From the NCBI GenBank assembly GCA_025060975.1, contig JANZKA010000006.1, positions 1 to 40,998 on the forward strand: 40,998 nt of DNA. Direction: 5' to 3'. The notes beneath the pieces are model-generated. The model was not told the DNA's origin and made no database searches. It saw only the letters and a list, made by a program, of their open reading frames with translations. The DNA is from Candidatus Culexarchaeum nevadense (GTDB lineage: Archaea; Thermoproteota; Methanomethylicia; Culexarchaeales; Culexarchaeaceae). Every line of letters starts with the position of its first letter. Positions within the stretch are counted from its first letter, which is position 1. Shown in pieces: positions 38,277 to 40,998 of the stretch. A program made the translations under genes and the position numbers.

Positions 38277-38841
38277 GAGTATTGAGGAAAAACTGGTTAA
38301 AATAATTGATATGTCTAGATCCATTATTGACCTAGCATACTATGCATTACTCTATAATGATTCGAGTATTGCACATGAAGTTCTAATCATGGAAGAGGAG
38401 ATCGATAACCTGCATACAGAGTTGGAGATGGACTGTTTAAAACTCATGAATGCTGGGGTTGATGAAAGGAATATCCTTGGAATAATAAGGTTAAGTTTAT
38501 GTATAGAGGCAATTTCAGATGCAGCTGCATCTATTGCTGATGTAGTTATGAGGGGGTTTAAATCTCACCCAATATTAGACATGGTTTTTATGGAAACTGA
38601 GGAGAGTGTTTCCCTAATTAGGGTTGAGAAGGACAGTGAACTTGATGGTAAATCTCTATCTGAACTTGAACTTGATGAAATGGGAATTAATGTTCTTGCA
38701 GTCAGATTCCCTGGGGAGAGATGGATTAAGGATCCACATGGAGACTTCACACTTACTGGTGGAGTTGTAATGCTTGTTAGTGGTTTTAAGGATAGTATAG
38801 AGGAGCTTCGTAAAATGGCTTCTCAAACCATTAAAAGTTAA
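38266..38841 (+). CDS. PhoU-like/TrkA-C domain regulatory protein (COG3273-like), second copy
   Basis: Same architecture as the upstream protein: SELDGKSLSELELDEMGINVLAVRFPGERWIKDPHGDFTLTGGVVMLVSG; start overlaps the upstream gene by 11 nt. Confidence 0.78.
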   Translation: MDFKSIEEKLVKIIDMSRSIIDLAYYALLYNDSSIAHEVLIMEEEIDNLHTELEMDCLKLMNAGVDERNILGIIRLSLCIEAISDAAASIADVVMRGFKSHPILDMVFMETEESVSLIRVEKDSELDGKSLSELELDEMGINVLAVRFPGERWIKDPHGDFTLTGGVVMLVSGFKDSIEELRKMASQTIKS

Positions 38842-38893
38842 ATTATAAATTATAAAATTAACATTTAATCACGCTAAAACAGTTTATAATTAA

Positions 38894-38905
38894 CTTTTTA
38901 TAAGC
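38894..38905 (+). promoter_or_regulatory. TATA-box candidate for the M24 peptidase gene
   Basis: CTTTTTATAAGC about 30 nt upstream of the ATG at 38936, consistent with a near-leaderless transcript. Confidence 0.5.
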
Positions 38906-38935
38906 TTTGCATGATAATAGTATTTGTGATCGCCT

Positions 38936-40132
38936 ATGGGTAGGTATAGAATTAGTTGGAAAACGCATGAGAAGAGAATGAATTATGTGCGTAGTGAAAT
39001 TGAAAAGCATGGATGTGCTGCAATGGTTTTATTCTCTCCATTGAACGTCTTCTATTTGACTGGGTATACGATAATATCAACTGAGCGGCCTACTGCACTA
39101 ATCCTTCCAGTTCAGGATGAACCGATCTTATTCATTCCAAGACTTGAAGAGGATCATTCAAAGTTTAGAGTTCCACAGATCAAGAAGAGGATAGTCTACT
39201 TTGAGTATCCAGGTGTTGAGCATCCAATGAAAGTTTTGGCTAGGGGGTTGGAGGAACTTAAATTGGCAGATAAGAAGATTGCCGTTGATGCTCCAGGGTA
39301 TCCTGGGATAATGGGTTATGTTGGTCCATCGTTGATGGAGGTTTTACCATCAGCGAAAATTGAGAATTTCGGGAAGATCATAAGTGATATGAGACTCGTA
39401 AAAGATGATGAAGAACTTGCACTTATAAGGGAGAGTGCTAAGTGGGGTAATTTAGCTCATAGACTTCTGCAAGAATACGTTTATCCTGGAGCTTCTGAAA
39501 TTGAGGTTGCAGCTAGAGCCAGCTTTGAAGCATCTTTAGCCATGATTAAAGCTCTTGGACCTGAATTTGAACCTGTAACTATGCTTCCAGCTTCAGCTGG
39601 ATTTAGAGGTCAAATAGGGCCTTATTCAGCATATCCACACATGTTAACATCAAATATAATCATAAGAGAGGGTGATGTGCTCGTTACAGGTGCAGGTGCA
39701 AGGATTGGTGGATACAATTCAGAGCTTGAGAGAACTATGATTGTTGGCAAACCAAATGAGAAGCAGATTAAATACTTTAACATAATGGTTAAAGCTCAGC
39801 AAGCAGCTCTTGAAGCATTTAAACCAGGCATAAAGTGTTGTGATGTCAATAAAGTTGCTTTTAAAGTTTTCAAGGAGGAGGGTGTACCTCAAGAGTATAT
39901 TTTGCATAGGGTAGGTCATGGGATAGGTTTACAAGGTCATGAACCTCCATGGATTGAAGATGGTGATACAACAATTCTTAAACCTGGAATGGTATTTTCC
40001 TGTGAACCGGGAATATACATACCTGGATTTGCAGGTTTTAGACATTCAGATACAGTGATAATAACAGAAGATGGAGTTGAAATCGTAACTTTCTATCCGA
40101 GAGATTTAGATAGTTTAACAATACTACACTAA
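38936..40132 (+). CDS. M24 family Xaa-Pro peptidase (aminopeptidase P-like)
   Basis: YLTGYTIISTERPTALIL; pita-bread domain with GHGIGLQGHEPPW, PGMVFSCEPGIYIPG and FRHSDTVIITEDG. Confidence 0.92.
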   Translation: MGRYRISWKTHEKRMNYVRSEIEKHGCAAMVLFSPLNVFYLTGYTIISTERPTALILPVQDEPILFIPRLEEDHSKFRVPQIKKRIVYFEYPGVEHPMKVLARGLEELKLADKKIAVDAPGYPGIMGYVGPSLMEVLPSAKIENFGKIISDMRLVKDDEELALIRESAKWGNLAHRLLQEYVYPGASEIEVAARASFEASLAMIKALGPEFEPVTMLPASAGFRGQIGPYSAYPHMLTSNIIIREGDVLVTGAGARIGGYNSELERTMIVGKPNEKQIKYFNIMVKAQQAALEAFKPGIKCCDVNKVAFKVFKEEGVPQEYILHRVGHGIGLQGHEPPWIEDGDTTILKPGMVFSCEPGIYIPGFAGFRHSDTVIITEDGVEIVTFYPRDLDSLTILH

Positions 40133-40160
40133 ACCCTTTTATTTTTAGGAGTGAGTATTC

Positions 40161-40949
40161 TTGAAGATAGGTTTCTTGCAATTTAACCCTGTATTTGGTA
40201 ATGTTGAGTATAATGTGGGTAAAGTTGTTTCAATGCTTAAAGATGTTGATTTCGATCTTATGGTTTTACCAGAACTTTTCAATACTGGGTATCTATTTTT
40301 GGATAGGAATGAAGTGGAGCGTTTAGCTGAAGAGGTTCCAGATGGGTATACTTGTAGAAGGCTTGTGAATTTAGCTCATGAAAAGAATGCTTTCATAGTG
40401 GCTGGTATAGCTGAGAAGTGTTGTGGGAAGCTATTTAACTCTGCCGTTATTGTTGGTCCAAGGGGTGTTCTTGGAATTTATCGTAAAGCTCATTTGTTTA
40501 GTAGGGAGAAGCTTTTATTCGATAAAGGTGATTCAAATTTCGAGGTTTATGATATTGGCTCCGTTAAGATTGGTGTTTTAATATGTTTTGATTGGTGCTT
40601 CCCTGAAGCTTCAAGAACTCTAGCTTTAAGGGGTGTAGATATAATTTGTCATCCATCAAATCTAGTACTTCCATATGCACAGATCGCTATGAGGGTTAGG
40701 GCTATTGAAAATAGAGTTTACACTATTACTGCAAATAGGGTTGGGGTTGAGGAGAGGGGTAATGAAAGGTTAAAATTTACTGGTTTAAGTCAAATTGTAA
40801 ATCCGAAAATGGAGGTTTTATGTTCTGCTGGTGTGGATGATGAGGTTGTTGGAGTAGTTGATGTGGATCCACTCATGGCTAGGGATAAGTGGATAACACC
40901 ATACAATCATGTTTTCAATGATAGGAGAGTAGACCTGTATAGGCTGTGA
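40161..40949 (+). CDS. Carbon-nitrogen hydrolase (nitrilase superfamily)
   Basis: E-K-C triad context: LPELFNTGY, YRKAHLFSREK, GVLICFDWCFPEASRTLALRGVDIICHPSNLV. TTG start. Confidence 0.92.
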   Translation: MKIGFLQFNPVFGNVEYNVGKVVSMLKDVDFDLMVLPELFNTGYLFLDRNEVERLAEEVPDGYTCRRLVNLAHEKNAFIVAGIAEKCCGKLFNSAVIVGPRGVLGIYRKAHLFSREKLLFDKGDSNFEVYDIGSVKIGVLICFDWCFPEASRTLALRGVDIICHPSNLVLPYAQIAMRVRAIENRVYTITANRVGVEERGNERLKFTGLSQIVNPKMEVLCSAGVDDEVVGVVDVDPLMARDKWITPYNHVFNDRRVDLYRL

Positions 40950-40998
40950 AATCTCTCTACATGCTATTGTCAACTATAAATATATCTATCAGTCATCA

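Noticed and set aside
1-40998. CRISPR arrays, transposases/integrases, prophage genes, rRNA
   Set aside because: No regularly spaced repeats, transposase-like ORFs, phage structural motifs or rRNA-like sequence found on reading the window.

Overview
This window looks like a gene-dense, AT-rich chromosomal segment of a TACK/Thermoproteota-type archaeon. The evidence is ribosomal protein S25e, TFB, deoxyhypusine synthase, a ThiD-ThiN fusion, a CTP-dependent riboflavin kinase and archaeal TATA boxes. The exact lineage cannot be fixed from the sequence alone. Recognisable content: a left-truncated radical SAM activase, a cyclophilin-like protein, an XPD-type Fe-S helicase and a membrane-anchored HerA/VirB4-like ATPase (one minus-strand run); deoxyhypusine synthase; cysS; rps25e; a four-gene membrane-protein operon of unknown function (DUF6754-like); thiDN; a DUF92 protein; two M14 peptidases; a cDPGS/COG2403-like P-loop protein next to apgM; a pair of uncharacterised paralogs with an EndoIII-like Fe-S loop; an FrhB-like flavoprotein; TFB; tRNA-Gln(TTG); ribK; thiC; thyX; an orphan FtsX/MacB-type permease; a peptide-catabolism set (S9, D-aminoacylase, M19, M24, nitrilase); and an MgtE-like transporter with two PhoU/TrkA-C proteins. 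I saw no CRISPR array, rRNA, transposon or prophage. The two best candidates for an undescribed system are (1) the 8.1-11.1 kb operon, with two TM-soluble-TM proteins interleaved with two polytopic proteins, and (2) the 18.0-20.8 kb pair, where an HhH-GPD/EndoIII-like domain with a C-terminal four-Cys motif occurs once alone and once fused to squalene-cyclase-like alpha/alpha repeats.
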